A stretch of 56,138 bases of DNA. Source: Caldilineaceae bacterium (GTDB taxonomy: Bacteria; Chloroflexota; Anaerolineae; Caldilineales; Caldilineaceae). This document shows positions 1 through 7,407 of this stretch, one piece after another. Each line of letters begins with the position of its first letter. Position 1 is the first letter of the stretch. Below the pieces are notes generated by a model that was given only the letters and a program-made list of their open reading frames with translations, made no database searches and was not told the origin of the DNA. The stretch is from NCBI GenBank assembly GCA_022821585.1, contig JAJEDI010000083.1, forward strand, positions 1-56,138, written 5' to 3'. The position numbers and the translations under genes were made by a program.

Positions 1-18
1 GAATAGGCCCGACCGCCC
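1..18. repeat. Interspersed repeat family R1, copy A (truncated by window start)
   Basis: The first 18 bases match the 3' end of the R1 element seen in full at 29073-29149 and 38550-38608, including its terminal segment CCCGACCGCCC. As in the other copies, imperfect TAGTCAGT-type heptad repeats follow it. Because the right end of the window also enters R1, this copy probably marks an assembly break. Confidence 0.75.
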
Positions 19-398
19 AGAACAGCAGTTTTTAGTAGTCAGTTTTTAGTTTTTAGTGGTTAGGGGGCAGTTTCTGCGCTTCCCCTGGCTCAGAGTTGAT
101 CGCGAGATGGTTGGTGCTCCGCTGCGACCTGAGGCATGGGGAAGTTCGCCCCTCTTTTGGGATGCATCCGTTCGGAGAGACAGTTTGCCGTCCGGAAACG
201 CTGCGTCTACAATGTTTCATCAGGGTAGTTGCATCAGGGTACGACACCACTGTATGGCACCACTTTATGGTTTCACTGTATGACCCCACCGTGATGGCTC
301 CTGACGGTCAGGTTGGCGCTTATAGGCGTTGATTTGCTGGCCGCGAACAGGAAACCGGACTCCGTGGGGAATCCGTAAACGTCAAGTCGAGGAGAAAT
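19..398. other. Gene-free stretch with short imperfect repeats
   Basis: No convincing gene is visible. Bases 25-70 hold imperfect TTTTTAGT/AGTCAGT heptad repeats. Around 240-290 there is a run of imperfect 13-mers around CCACTGTATGG. The short reading frames here have no family resemblance. The ribosome binding site of the next gene (AGGAG, 390-394) lies at the end of the stretch. Confidence 0.5.
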
Positions 399-875
399 AT
401 GATGGGAGATGTCGCGTATCGCTCGAAAGTGCGGATTGAGCGGGTTAGAGGGCCGCTGCGCAGGGCGTTTCTACCGGCTGAGGAGGGACACACGAAGTTC
501 GGCGTCCATTCGGAGGTGGCCGAACATTACGGCGTGGACACCGACGTTCACGAACCGCATGCCACCACGCTCGACTATGTCAATGCGGCCACAGGCGGCT
601 GACTGACGGGAACCTTCGGGGGCGCGCTGGAGGCGCGTAAGATACCTGCGGGCGACGGCTACCTGTCAGCCGACGTGGAAGCTGAGATCGAGAAAGACGG
701 CAATGTACTGGTCATCAAGCGGATTCACGCCAAGTACACCTTGAAAGTGGCCCCAGATCAGCGGGAGACGGCGGAACGGGTACACGGGTTCCATGCGCAG
801 TTCTGCCCCGTGGCGCGCAGTCTTGAAGGCAGCATCGACATTTCCACCGAGCTGCAAATGGTCGATCTTGATTGA
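399..875 (+). CDS. OsmC-family peroxiredoxin-like protein, candidate selenoprotein (in-frame TGA at 600-602)
   Basis: This frame reads as one 158-residue OsmC/Ohr-like protein if the TGA at codon 68 is read through. The part before the TGA ends in HEPHATTLDYVNAATGG. The part after it starts LTGTFGGALEARKIPAGDG and continues to FHAQFCPVARSLEG and the stop at 873-875. In OsmC relatives the residue between GG and LTGT is the first redox Cys, and the second Cys (in FCPVARS) is intact here. The TGA therefore sits on the peroxidatic Cys codon, as expected for Sec replacing Cys. A hairpin with a G at loop position 2 lies 25 nt downstream (see 623-637). Start is ATG 399 or ATG 402; AGGAG at 390-394 is better spaced for 402. 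The family reduces organic hydroperoxides in the cytoplasm. The alternative is a nonsense mutation or sequencing error in a Cys-type gene. Confidence 0.7.
622..638 (+). promoter_or_regulatory. SECIS-like stem-loop downstream of the in-frame TGA
   Basis: CGCGC (623-627) pairs perfectly with GCGCG (633-637), with a G-U extension (622/638), around the loop TGGAG (628-632). The loop begins 25 nt after the TGA, inside the 16-37 nt range usually used for bacterial SECIS elements, and it has the conserved G in the first two loop positions. The hairpin lies inside the coding sequence, as bacterial SECIS elements do. I checked the pairing by hand; I did no folding calculation. Confidence 0.55.
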
Positions 876-890
876 GATCCAATATGCCAT

Positions 891-926
891 TGCATTCGAT
901 CTGCTTCTGAACGCAGATCGAATGCA
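891..926. terminator. Perfect 14-bp inverted repeat after the OsmC-like gene
   Basis: TGCATTCGATCTGC (891-904) and GCAGATCGAATGCA (913-926) are exact reverse complements with an 8-nt loop. The repeat begins 15 nt after the OsmC-like stop and lies 18 nt before the -35 box of the argC promoter. Only a weak T-run (TTTC) follows, so it is either a weak terminator or a DNA-binding palindrome. Confidence 0.6.
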
Positions 927-944
927 TTTCGGATACAGTTGCGT

Positions 945-973
945 TTGACAGCGTGGGAGCTGCGTGCTAGACT
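945..973 (+). promoter_or_regulatory. Sigma-70 promoter of the arginine operon leader
   Basis: A perfect -35 box TTGACA (945-950) is followed by a 17-bp spacer and the -10 box TAGACT (968-973). Transcription would start near 980, giving a leader of about 310 nt before argC. Confidence 0.75.
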
Positions 974-1009
974 GTCGGTCAGTCAGCGTTTTCCACTGAA
1001 GAAGCAAGC

Positions 1010-1063
1010 ATGAACCCAAACAGCACACGCAGTACTGAGTTGAGGAGGCGTCCCCGCCAATAA
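1010..1063 (+). CDS. Arginine-rich leader peptide (17 residues) of the arg operon attenuator
   Basis: ATG 1010 opens a short frame reading MNPNSTRSTELRRRPRQ and a TAA at 1061-1063. Five of 17 codons are Arg (CGC, AGG, AGG, CGT, CGC), and four of these cluster in the last six codons, just before the hairpins. Upstream GAAGAAG is a weak ribosome binding site. It lies between a consensus promoter and an intrinsic terminator in front of argC. That is the arrangement of leader peptides that sense charged tRNA by ribosome stalling, here for arginine. It is too short for similarity evidence, so the call rests on position, codon content and RNA structure. Confidence 0.7.
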   Translation: MNPNSTRSTELRRRPRQ

Positions 1064-1157
1064 CCAGACAGCCGTCTGGGCATTTGCGCGCGGGCCCGGT
1101 TTCCTCAGCGGGAATCAGCCGATTGCAAAGCTCCCCGGACGGGGGGCTTTTTTTATT
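1064..1157 (+). promoter_or_regulatory. Arginine attenuator: hairpin 1:2, antiterminator 2:3, terminator 3:4
   Basis: Three competing pairings can be read by eye. Hairpin 1:2 pairs CCAGAC (1064-1069) with GTCTGG (1074-1079) around the loop AGCC, starting right after the leader stop codon. The antiterminator 2:3 pairs CCGTCTGGG (1072-1080) with CCCGGACGG (1134-1142) over nine continuous pairs, one of them U-G. The terminator 3:4 pairs 1129-1136 with 1141-1148 around GGAC, followed by a run of seven T. The antiterminator excludes both other structures. A ribosome stalled at the last Arg codons would cover 1064-1069, free segment 2 and allow read-through into argC. A further small hairpin (1098-1104 with 1110-1116) lies in between. 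Confidence 0.72.
1129..1154 (+). terminator. Intrinsic terminator in the argC leader
   Basis: An 8-bp stem (A1129-T1148 to C1136-G1141, one G-U pair) with loop GGAC is followed by seven T residues. It lies 135 nt before the argC start, so it acts as a conditional (attenuator) terminator and does not end an upstream gene. Confidence 0.8.
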
Positions 1158-1288
1158 TGTAGTGCGCGCGCAGAGCGGAGCGGCGCATTCGACGGGCCGG
1201 GGTGGTTCAAGTTGCGATTGGGCCCTGGCCCACGCGCGAACCGGATGGGGATGCGCCTTGGACACAGAGAGCGAGAGGGAGAGAGAAG

Positions 1289-2323
1289 ATGCATAAGGCA
1301 GGAATCGCCGGCGCAACAGGCTATATCGGGTATGAGCTGATCACGTTGATTCACCGGCATCCGGAACTTGAGGTGGGCTGGCTGACGAGCGAGCGCAATG
1401 CGGGTAAGCGCTTCGACCAGATCTTCAGTACGCCCTGGGACTATCCGCTGATCAACCTGGAGAGTGCATATCTGCGCACAGATGAGGTGGATGTCGTTTT
1501 TCTGTGCCTGCCGCATGCGGAGTCGATGGAGGCGGTGAAGCAGTTCTATGGTGCGGGAGTGCGCGTAATCGACCTGAGCGCCGATTTTCGTTTGAAGGAC
1601 GTCGAAGTGTATAAGCGTTGGTACGGCATCGACCACACGGCGGCGGAGCTGTGCGCGGAGGCGCGCTACGGCCTGTGCGAGCTGTATCGCAGCGAGCTGG
1701 ACGGCGCGCAGTTGATTGCCAACCCCGGCTGTTATCCCACGAGCGTCAATCTGGGCCTGTACCCGCTGGCCAAGGCGGGCTGGCTGGGGGAACGGGTGAT
1801 CATCGACAGCATGAGCGGTGTTTCGGGAGCGGGCCGCAAGACGAACCTGACGTACCAGTTTGTTGAGGCCAACGAGAACATCACGCCTTACAACGTCGGC
1901 CACCGGCACCGTCACATTGCGGAGATGGAGCAGGTGCTGGGAGGCGCCAACGGAGGGGAGCGCGGCCACAGGTTTCTTTTCACGCCCCATCTTGTGCCGG
2001 TCAACCGGGGCATTCTGAGTACGATGTACGTGGACGTGCCCGCCGGCGTGACCGAGGAAAGTATCCGCGAGCTATATGCGGAGAACTATGCGGGTGAGCC
2101 GTTTATTCATCTGTTGCCCGCCGGGACGCAGGCCAGCCTGGCCCACACGGTCAACACGAATCGCTGTGCGATCAGCGTCACGCCGGCTGACCCGTCGCTG
2201 CCGGATGGGAGCGAGTATGTCATCGCGGCCTCGATCGACAATCTGATCAAAGGCGGGAGCGGGCAGGCGGTCCAGAACTACAACATCGCGGTGGGGCTGG
2301 ACGAGACGGCGGGATTGCAGTAA
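1289..2323 (+). CDS. argC: N-acetyl-gamma-glutamyl-phosphate reductase
   Basis: This is the third step of arginine synthesis: NADPH-dependent reduction of N-acetylglutamyl phosphate to the semialdehyde, in the cytoplasm. The 344-residue protein has the N-terminal nucleotide-binding motif GATGYIGYEL, the catalytic Cys in NPGCYPTS, the SGVSGAGRKT loop, and the C-terminal blocks GHRHRHIAEM and FTPHLVPVNRG. I chose ATG 1289 because it begins exactly at the family's MHKAGIAGATG-type N terminus and has GAGAGAAG upstream. A longer frame back to 1202 only adds unrelated residues. It is the first gene of the arg operon and lies behind the Arg leader attenuator. Confidence 0.96.
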   Translation: MHKAGIAGATGYIGYELITLIHRHPELEVGWLTSERNAGKRFDQIFSTPWDYPLINLESAYLRTDEVDVVFLCLPHAESMEAVKQFYGAGVRVIDLSADFRLKDVEVYKRWYGIDHTAAELCAEARYGLCELYRSELDGAQLIANPGCYPTSVNLGLYPLAKAGWLGERVIIDSMSGVSGAGRKTNLTYQFVEANENITPYNVGHRHRHIAEMEQVLGGANGGERGHRFLFTPHLVPVNRGILSTMYVDVPAGVTEESIRELYAENYAGEPFIHLLPAGTQASLAHTVNTNRCAISVTPADPSLPDGSEYVIAASIDNLIKGGSGQAVQNYNIAVGLDETAGLQ

Positions 2324-2441
2324 ATGACACTGTGAGTCGTCGGCAGGTTTCAGTTTCCGGCATCTACAGGCAACCTTTTAAGATGGGGTTGCCAGGAGAC
2401 GGCAAACGGTCTGGGGCCGGGCTGCGGGTCCCTGGGGATGC

Positions 2442-3233
2442 TTGAAGCGAGCGGAATCGGGCCAGGCGTTGAGCGAACAAGAGAGCATCACATTCCTGGA
2501 AGGCAAGATTTCGGTGGCGGCGGCTCTGCGTTCGCCGTATCGCGCGGTGCACCGCGTGCTGCTGCGGGCGGACCGGGAGGACCGGACAGCGCGCTGGCTG
2601 CAACACCGGGCGCGGGAGGCCGATGTGCCGGTGGTCCAGGTGGGCGCGGCGGACATTGATGCCGTCACCCAGGGCAGCTCCCACGGCGGGATTGCGGCGG
2701 AGGCCGGGCAGCGGCAGTTTGTCAGCATGGAGGCATTGCTGCCGCGAGGGAACGGGCCGGCCTTTGTGGTGATGCTGGACGGCATTGAAGACCCGTTCAA
2801 TTTCGGTCAGGCGCTGCGGGCGCTGTATGCGATGGGTGCGCACGGCGTGGCCTTGCGGCCGCGCAACTGGATGAGTGCGGCGGCAACGGTGGCGCGGGCG
2901 TCGGCGGGCGCGTCGGAGCTGATGCCGATGGCGGTGGCGGAGACGGTTGCGGAGGCGGCGGATTTTTACCGTGAACAGGGATTGACGGTGGCCTGCGCGC
3001 AGAAGGAGGACGCGCTGCCGATGGATGAGGTCGATTTGACCGTTCCGCTCTTTCTGCTGGTCGGCGGGGAGAAGCGGGGCGTCACCCGGTCGTTTGCGAA
3101 ACAGGCCGATTTACATTTGCAGGTCCCTTACGACCGTGTTGAATACGAGCCGTCTCTGGGCACGACTGCGGCGGCGGCGGTGCTGGCATACGAGGTAATG
3201 CGACAGAGAAAGCATACGCGGTGCGCTGTGTGA
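2442..3233 (+). CDS. TrmH/SpoU-family RNA 2'-O-ribose methyltransferase
   Basis: A 263-residue SPOUT (SpoU/TrmH) methyltransferase that would use SAM to methylate a ribose in rRNA or tRNA. Motif 1 reads LDGIEDPFNFGQALRALYAMG at about residue 108, motif 2 is LLVGGEKRGVTRSF near residue 205, and motif 3 is the C-terminal YEPSLGTTAAAAVLAYEVMR. The knotted Asn/Arg motif 1 is less canonical than in RlmB (NFGQALR in place of NxGAIxR). The start is taken as TTG 2442 with GGGGA upstream; TTG 2469 is possible. The gene lies between argC and argB in the same orientation, so it is likely cotranscribed with the arg operon, an unusual neighbour. Target RNA unknown. Confidence 0.82.
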   Translation: MKRAESGQALSEQESITFLEGKISVAAALRSPYRAVHRVLLRADREDRTARWLQHRAREADVPVVQVGAADIDAVTQGSSHGGIAAEAGQRQFVSMEALLPRGNGPAFVVMLDGIEDPFNFGQALRALYAMGAHGVALRPRNWMSAAATVARASAGASELMPMAVAETVAEAADFYREQGLTVACAQKEDALPMDEVDLTVPLFLLVGGEKRGVTRSFAKQADLHLQVPYDRVEYEPSLGTTAAAAVLAYEVMRQRKHTRCAV

Positions 3234-3296
3234 AGCCTGCGCCCGCCCGCTTTCGGCGAGAGCATCAGTGCTCCCATCACGGCACGAGGCAACTTT

Positions 3297-4127
3297 ATGA
3301 ATCGGAGCGAATCGGACACGCCTGCCGCTAGCCCAGCGCAGGAGAAGGGGCGCCACGTCGTCATCCTCAAGATCGGGGGAAATGAGCTGGACGACGAGGC
3401 CTTTCTGTTCGGCCTGGTGCAGGCGGTCAAGAGTTTGCAGCAGGACGGCAGGAGCCCGATTGTCGTGCATGGGGGCGGCAAGACGATCGCCGATTTCCAG
3501 AAGCGGCTGGGGCTGGAGCCCCGTTTCATCGAGGGGCTGCGGGTTACGGACGTGGAGAGCCTGGATGTGGCGGAGATGGTGCTCAGCGGGTTGATGAACA
3601 AGCGGATCGTGCGCCAGTTTGTAAACGAGGATGTGCGGGCCATCGGCATCAGCGGGGTGGATGACGGCACGGTTTTTGTGGAGAAGATGTGGCATCCGCA
3701 GGGCGACCTGGGCCGTGTGGGCGAGGTACAGGACGTTGACACGGGGCTGCTGACCACCCTGTTGGCGGCAGATATCGTGCCGGTGATCAGCCCGATCAGC
3801 GTGGGCGCGTTCGACGGTCTCAGCTATAACGTCAACGCCGACCACGTGGCGGCGGCGATCGCGGCGGCGATGGGGGCGATCAAGTTGATCTTTGTCAGCA
3901 ATGTACCCGGCGTTCTGATCGCGGGGCGGGTTGTGCGCGGCATCACTGCGGACCAGTGTGAAGAGTGGATCGCCGAGGGGAGCATCAGCGGCGGCATGGT
4001 GCCGAAGGTGAGGAGCGCGGTTGACGCGGTCAGGCGCGGCGTCACGCAGGCGGTAATCACGAATCTGGCCGGCGTGCAGGAGGACGGGGGGACTGGAATC
4101 ATTGGGACTGCAGGGATTAGGGACTAG
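3297..4127 (+). CDS. argB: Acetylglutamate kinase
   Basis: It phosphorylates N-acetylglutamate with ATP, the second step of arginine synthesis and often the feedback-controlled one. The 276-residue amino-acid-kinase fold shows LKIGGNEL (ATP phosphate loop), HGGGK at residues 58-62, the GLRVTD block, and YNVNADHVAAAIA near residue 180. The first ~18 residues (MNRSESDTPAASPAQEKG) are extra and low in complexity. ATG 3297 has no strong Shine-Dalgarno sequence. I see no long N-terminal helix of the arginine-inhibited hexameric type, though this is hard to judge by eye. Confidence 0.95.
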   Translation: MNRSESDTPAASPAQEKGRHVVILKIGGNELDDEAFLFGLVQAVKSLQQDGRSPIVVHGGGKTIADFQKRLGLEPRFIEGLRVTDVESLDVAEMVLSGLMNKRIVRQFVNEDVRAIGISGVDDGTVFVEKMWHPQGDLGRVGEVQDVDTGLLTTLLAADIVPVISPISVGAFDGLSYNVNADHVAAAIAAAMGAIKLIFVSNVPGVLIAGRVVRGITADQCEEWIAEGSISGGMVPKVRSAVDAVRRGVTQAVITNLAGVQEDGGTGIIGTAGIRD

Positions 4128-4276
4128 GGGCCAGAGGTTAGGGATCAGTGACCCCGAGTGCGGGCGGTTTTGGAGTATGGGAGAGTGAAAAGACGCTTGG
4201 CTCGCCTCAGTTTAGATGGCGGATGGTGAGTGGTTGAGTGGTTTACGAATAAGACAGGACTCTTCAGGAGGAGAAA

Positions 4277-5464
<1,188 letters not shown>

Positions 5465-5534
5465 CAGTGGTTAGTGGTCAGTGGTCAGTGAACTTCGCTG
5501 ATGGCGGCGTTCCTGGCCGCTGGCTAACGAGTTT

Positions 5535-6176
5535 ATGGACGAGATCCGCATACGGCCGGCTGTTGAAGAGGACATTGGTGACATTGCCGCTTTGGTCAAT
5601 GGCTTTGCGGCGGAGAACGTGATGCTGCCGCGCACTGAGGAGAGTATTCTGCAGTCGCTGCCGGACTGGCTGGCGGCCAAGGCGGACGGCGCTCAGCTGG
5701 TGGGATGCGGTTCGTTGGTGGCCTTGACCGAGCAGCTGGTGGAGATACGCTCGCTGGCGGTTGCGCAGGCAGGGCAGGGCAAGGGGATTGGCCGGCGGAT
5801 CGTGGAGGAGTTGGTAGAGATGGCGACGGCACGCGGGTATGCCCAGATCTGTGCGCTCACCCTGGAGGAAGGGTTCTTCGAGAAGCTCGGCTTTGAGGTT
5901 GTGGACCGCTGGAGCATCAGCCCCAAGCTGTGGCAGGACTGTATCTACTGCCCCAAGTTTCACCACTGCGATGAGGTGGCGGTGGCACGCAGTCTGACGG
6001 ACAGCCCCATCAGTCAAGTCCAGACTGCGGCCTCGCCACTGCTCAAATGGCAGGCGTGGCAGCCGTTGAAGCTGGCTTACAGGCACTCAAACAGCGAACC
6101 GGGAACGCAAGGAACTGTGAACCGCAATCCGATCCAGTTGCAAGGGAACACGCCGTCCGAGGAGGAAGCGCAGTGA
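5535..6176 (+). CDS. Short-form N-acetylglutamate synthase (GNAT acetyltransferase)
   Basis: A 213-residue GNAT enzyme that probably makes N-acetylglutamate from acetyl-CoA and glutamate, the first step of arginine synthesis. The acetyl-CoA loop is QAGQGKGIGRRIVEEL. The block KLWQDCIYCPKFHHCDEVAVA matches stand-alone short ArgA proteins. No argJ is visible, so the operon would use the linear pathway with this enzyme as the source of N-acetylglutamate. About 45 residues at the C terminus are extra and low in complexity. The stop overlaps the carA start (GTGA). Confidence 0.85.
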   Translation: MDEIRIRPAVEEDIGDIAALVNGFAAENVMLPRTEESILQSLPDWLAAKADGAQLVGCGSLVALTEQLVEIRSLAVAQAGQGKGIGRRIVEELVEMATARGYAQICALTLEEGFFEKLGFEVVDRWSISPKLWQDCIYCPKFHHCDEVAVARSLTDSPISQVQTAASPLLKWQAWQPLKLAYRHSNSEPGTQGTVNRNPIQLQGNTPSEEEAQ

Positions 6177-7387
6177 GGGCCTTGCTTGCCCTGGCGAATG
6201 GCCGGGTCTTCGAGGGTGAAGGCTTCGGCGCGCGGACGACGGTGGTGGGGGAGGTTGTCTTCAATACCAGTCTGACCGGGTACCAGGAGGTGTTGACCGA
6301 TCCCTCCTATCGCGGCCAGATGGTGTGCATGACGGTGCCGCACGTGGGCAATACGGGTGTGAACCGGGAGGACGTGGAGAGCGACCGGCCGCAGGTTACG
6401 GCGTTCATCGTGCGCGAGGTCAGCCCGGTCGTGTCCAACTGGCGCGCGAATGAGAACCTGGGGAGCTATCTCGAGCGGCATGGTATACCCGGCCTCAGCC
6501 AGGTGGATACGCGGGCGTTGACCCGGCTGCTGCGTGAGGAAGGGGTGCTGCACGGCGCGCTGTGTACCGACGGCAGCCGCACAGAGGATGAGCTGGTCGA
6601 GCTTGCGCGCGGCTGGGAGGGGCTGGACGGCCGCGACCTGGTGCAGGAGGTGACGTGTGAGGAGCCGTTCTACTGGAGCGCCGAGACGGAGGGCGAATGG
6701 ACGCCGGTGGCGTCGGGCGACGCTGCGTCCGGGCCATGGCTGGAGGGCGTCGGGCACGACTCTCCGCTGGTGGTCGCCTATGATTTCGGCATGAAGCACA
6801 ATATATTGCGGCGGCTGGCGAGCCACAATCTGCGGGTGGCGGTTGTACCGGCTGATACGCCGGCGCAGGAGGTTCTGGACCTGGATCCCGACGGGATTTT
6901 TCTCAGCAACGGGCCGGGCGACCCGGCCGGCGTGCCGTATGCGGCGAAGGCGGTTGCGAGGTTACTGGAGAGCGAGCGGCCGATGTTCGGCATCTGCCTG
7001 GGGCATCAGATCATCGGACTGGCGCTGGGGGCGGAGACATTCAAGCTGAAGTTCGGCCATCATGGCGGCAACCAGCCGGTGAGCGACGTGGACAGCTCGA
7101 ACATCCAGATCACGGCGCAGAACCACAACTACGCGGTCGACCAGGAGACGCTGCCCGCCAACGTGGAGGTCACGCATCTCAATCTGAATGACGGCACGCT
7201 GGAGGGGATGCGGCTCACCGACCGGCCCGTTTTCTGTGTGCAGTATCATCCGGAGGCCAGCCCCGGCCCCCACGACGCCGATCTCCTTTTCGCCCGCTTT
7301 GCGCAGACGGTGCACCGGTTCCACGCGGACAGACGGAAGGCCGGCGTTGAGGAGCCGGCGGTTGGCGGTCTTGCGGCCGATAGCTGA
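6173..7387 (+). CDS. carA: Carbamoyl-phosphate synthase small (glutaminase) subunit
   Basis: The glutamine amidotransferase subunit that feeds ammonia to CarB for carbamoyl phosphate, needed for arginine and pyrimidines. It has an N-terminal CPSase_sm domain (FEGEGFGARTTVVGEVVFNT, TGYQEVLTDPSY) and a class-I GATase domain with catalytic Cys275 in FGICLGHQI and the His359/Glu361 pair in QYHPEASPGPHD. Length is 404 residues from GTG 6173, which overlaps the preceding stop and has GAGGAGG at 6159-6165. A frame open back to 6047 runs inside the previous gene and is not the start. carB is not in the window; the next gene is convergent and only 20 nt away. Confidence 0.96.
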   Translation: MRALLALANGRVFEGEGFGARTTVVGEVVFNTSLTGYQEVLTDPSYRGQMVCMTVPHVGNTGVNREDVESDRPQVTAFIVREVSPVVSNWRANENLGSYLERHGIPGLSQVDTRALTRLLREEGVLHGALCTDGSRTEDELVELARGWEGLDGRDLVQEVTCEEPFYWSAETEGEWTPVASGDAASGPWLEGVGHDSPLVVAYDFGMKHNILRRLASHNLRVAVVPADTPAQEVLDLDPDGIFLSNGPGDPAGVPYAAKAVARLLESERPMFGICLGHQIIGLALGAETFKLKFGHHGGNQPVSDVDSSNIQITAQNHNYAVDQETLPANVEVTHLNLNDGTLEGMRLTDRPVFCVQYHPEASPGPHDADLLFARFAQTVHRFHADRRKAGVEEPAVGGLAADS

Positions 7388-7407
7388 GAGACGAAAAGGG
7401 GCGGCAT

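Noticed and set aside
399..602. Reading the OsmC-like region as two separate short genes
   Set aside because: Both halves are in one frame, together make a complete OsmC fold, and the second half lacks a ribosome binding site at its first ATG (675).
1064..1157. T-box riboswitch in the argC leader
   Set aside because: No AGGGUGGNACCGCG T-box sequence or specifier stem is seen; the leader peptide and 1:2/2:3/3:4 pairing explain the region better.
1115..1990. A 291-codon open frame on the minus strand over the arg leader and argC
   Set aside because: It is antisense to argC, with no motif; it would also read through the leader terminator.
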